A stretch of 64,000 nucleotides of DNA, taken from the NCBI RefSeq assembly GCF_900116715.1, contig NZ_FPBM01000001.1:684784-748783 (forward strand), given 5' to 3'. Below the pieces are notes generated by a model. The model was given only the letters and a program-made list of their open reading frames with translations, made no database searches and had not been told where the DNA came from. The position numbers and the translations under genes were made by a program. This stretch comes from Polaromonas sp. YR568. GTDB taxonomy: Bacteria; Pseudomonadota; Gammaproteobacteria; Burkholderiales; Burkholderiaceae_C. Each line of letters begins with the position of its first letter. Position 1 is the first letter of the stretch. Below, piece by piece: positions 62,952-64,000 of the stretch.

Positions 62952-62990
62952 AAAACCCCGGCCGGCGCCTTGCGCTGACCGGGGTTTTTT
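62952..62990 (+). terminator. Intrinsic terminator after the phasin-like gene
   Basis: AAAACCCCGG (62952-62961) pairs with CCGGGGTTTT (62979-62988), ending in a T run. Confidence 0.9.
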
Positions 62991-63028
62991 CATGAAGGCC
63001 GTGAGGCCTTCAACGGGTGCAGCCTGAT

Positions 63029-63655
63029 TTATCCGCGCGGATTGATCAGGCGCTCAACCTCATCCCGCAGCGCAGTCAGCTCAGCACGCAACTGCCGGCG
63101 CTCCTGCGGCGTCACCACGCCGTCAGCGCGGTAGGCAGCCTCGCGGCGCTCAATCGCCTGCTCACGGGCTTGCAAACGCCCGGCTTCCTGCAGGCTCAGG
63201 CGGTGCGAGCGCACGCCTTCGTCAATGCGCTGGCTGATGGCGAACTGCTGGCTGTCAATCGCGCCCAGCCCGCCGCCTGGCTGCGCTACCGGCACCGTGC
63301 GGTTGTTGGCAATGGCACGCTCGACCTCGGCGCTCAGGTTGGCCATGTCGTTGCGCAATTGCTGGCGCTCCTGCGGCGTCACGCGGCCATCTGACTTGTA
63401 GGCGGCTTCGCGGTTCTGGATCTCGGTATCGCGGCGGTACAGCGCGCGGGCTTCAGACGGCGTGATGCGGCCCGACTGCAAACCCTGCTGGATGCGGTCG
63501 CTGACGGCCTGCTGCGCGTTGTCGATGCCCGGCGTTTGCACCCGGGGCGGCGCATACACCGTGTAGGGGCCGGGCTGCGCCATCGCGGGTGCGGCGGCAA
63601 AGCCTGCGGCCAGGGCGGCGGCCATCATCGATGCGGTCAAGAGTTTCGTTTTCAT
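63029..63655 (-). CDS. Secreted protein with two EF-hand-like helical repeats
   Basis: A 208-residue protein with a signal peptide (1-26, ending AMA). Two repeats of about 65 residues share REAAYKSDGRVTPQERQQLR and REAAYRADGVVTPQERRQLR. The D-x-G-x-V-T-x-x-E pattern recalls half an EF-hand loop, so calcium binding is possible but unproven. Function unknown. ATG 63655 has GGAGCC upstream; a longer frame to 63772 is unlikely. Confidence 0.72.
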   Translation of the reverse strand: MKTKLLTASMMAAALAAGFAAAPAMAQPGPYTVYAPPRVQTPGIDNAQQAVSDRIQQGLQSGRITPSEARALYRRDTEIQNREAAYKSDGRVTPQERQQLRNDMANLSAEVERAIANNRTVPVAQPGGGLGAIDSQQFAISQRIDEGVRSHRLSLQEAGRLQAREQAIERREAAYRADGVVTPQERRQLRAELTALRDEVERLINPRG

Positions 63656-63906
63656 GGGGGCTCCTTTGCTCAATGTGAAAGGCGGCAACCCTGCTGACAA
63701 TGCTTTGGGGCTGCTTTCCGAAACACCGGCCGGGATGGCCTGCGCTTCAGTGATTTCATCGTGAGCCGCCAAAGTAAAGGCTGCGTAATGCGGGCGTATC
63801 GGCGGAGCAATAACCGTGTAACACAGGCGCGGTTTTACGCCTGGTTTACCGCACGGTATCCCGGGGTATCAGGATGTGTTCGCTGTACCCGGCATCCAGC
63901 ACCTGC

Positions 63907-64000
63907 TCACTTCGCGCTGAGCGGCAAATCGTCCACCGTCGCCAGATAGCGGCTGACCAGGTCAAAAAAGCTATCGTAAAACTCGTCGGACGAAATCGTG
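63907..64000 (-). CDS. C-terminal end of a gene cut by the right edge
   Basis: An open minus-strand frame ends in TGA at 63907-63909. The visible end is TISSDEFYDSFFDLVSRYL followed by ATVDDLPLSAK. It is too short to name. The helical, acidic composition and the stop suggest a real coding end rather than chance. Confidence 0.45.
   Translation of the reverse strand, partial: TISSDEFYDSFFDLVSRYLATVDDLPLSAK

Noticed and set aside
1..64000. tRNA, rRNA or known riboswitch genes
   Set aside because: No TPsiC-like arm with matching acceptor, no rRNA landmarks, and no conserved riboswitch core was found by eye.

Overview
The window looks like chromosome of a GC-rich betaproteobacterium, most likely family Comamonadaceae (Polaromonas/Rhodoferax/Variovorax/Acidovorax-like). 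This rests on gene content, codon use and short dispersed repeats; no rRNA marker is present, so it is an inference. Most of the window is ordinary core genome: tsaD, rpsU, a YqeY-type gene, pmbA, darP/yjgA, mogA, cysE, trmJ, suhB, mutS, uppP and glnS. I saw no tRNA, rRNA, CRISPR array, phage or transposase gene.

Region by region. 1-3900: a cut aminotransferase, an orphan ABC binding protein, a small heat-shock protein and tsaD. 3930-17150: an assimilatory nitrate/nitrite block. A NIT-ANTAR antiterminator (NasR type) is followed by a sigma-54-type promoter, a leader RNA with two ANTAR hexaloop hairpins and a competing terminator, and then one long co-directional operon: nrtA-nrtB-nrtC-nirB-(secreted PilJ-domain protein)-nirD-nasA-ybiB-cobA. 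Nitrate is imported, reduced by NasA to nitrite and by NirBD to ammonium; CobA supplies the first step of siroheme synthesis for NirB. 17200-29100: housekeeping genes in short operons. 29470-33560: a four-gene chaperone-usher cluster of the spore-coat-U (Csu-like) type. 33680-38050: mutS, an Anbu-type proteasome homologue and a hydrolase. 38095-38652: a large inverted repeat. 38700-40830: an IclR-regulated SDR/cupin dioxygenase operon. 41050-43860: a MASE1-PAS membrane protein and a hydrolase/NTF2-like/acyl-CoA-binding fusion. 43870-52570: a hydrolase, uppP, a polar amino-acid ABC transporter and a lipoprotein ABC binding protein. 52800-64000: mostly small envelope or unknown proteins, glnS, an ArsR/SRPBCC pair with two matching operators, an M23 peptidase, a phasin-like protein and a cut gene at the edge.

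The most rewarding features are: the sigma-54 plus ANTAR leader; a secreted protein in the same operon carrying two NarX-like P-box motifs; a 117-bp REP-like element inserted in frame in nasA; a 26-bp repeat present five times, four of them inside coding frames; a ~560-bp inverted repeat; and a ~95-bp intergenic repeat in two near-identical copies plus one diverged copy. All family names come from reading motifs by eye; no database search was run.
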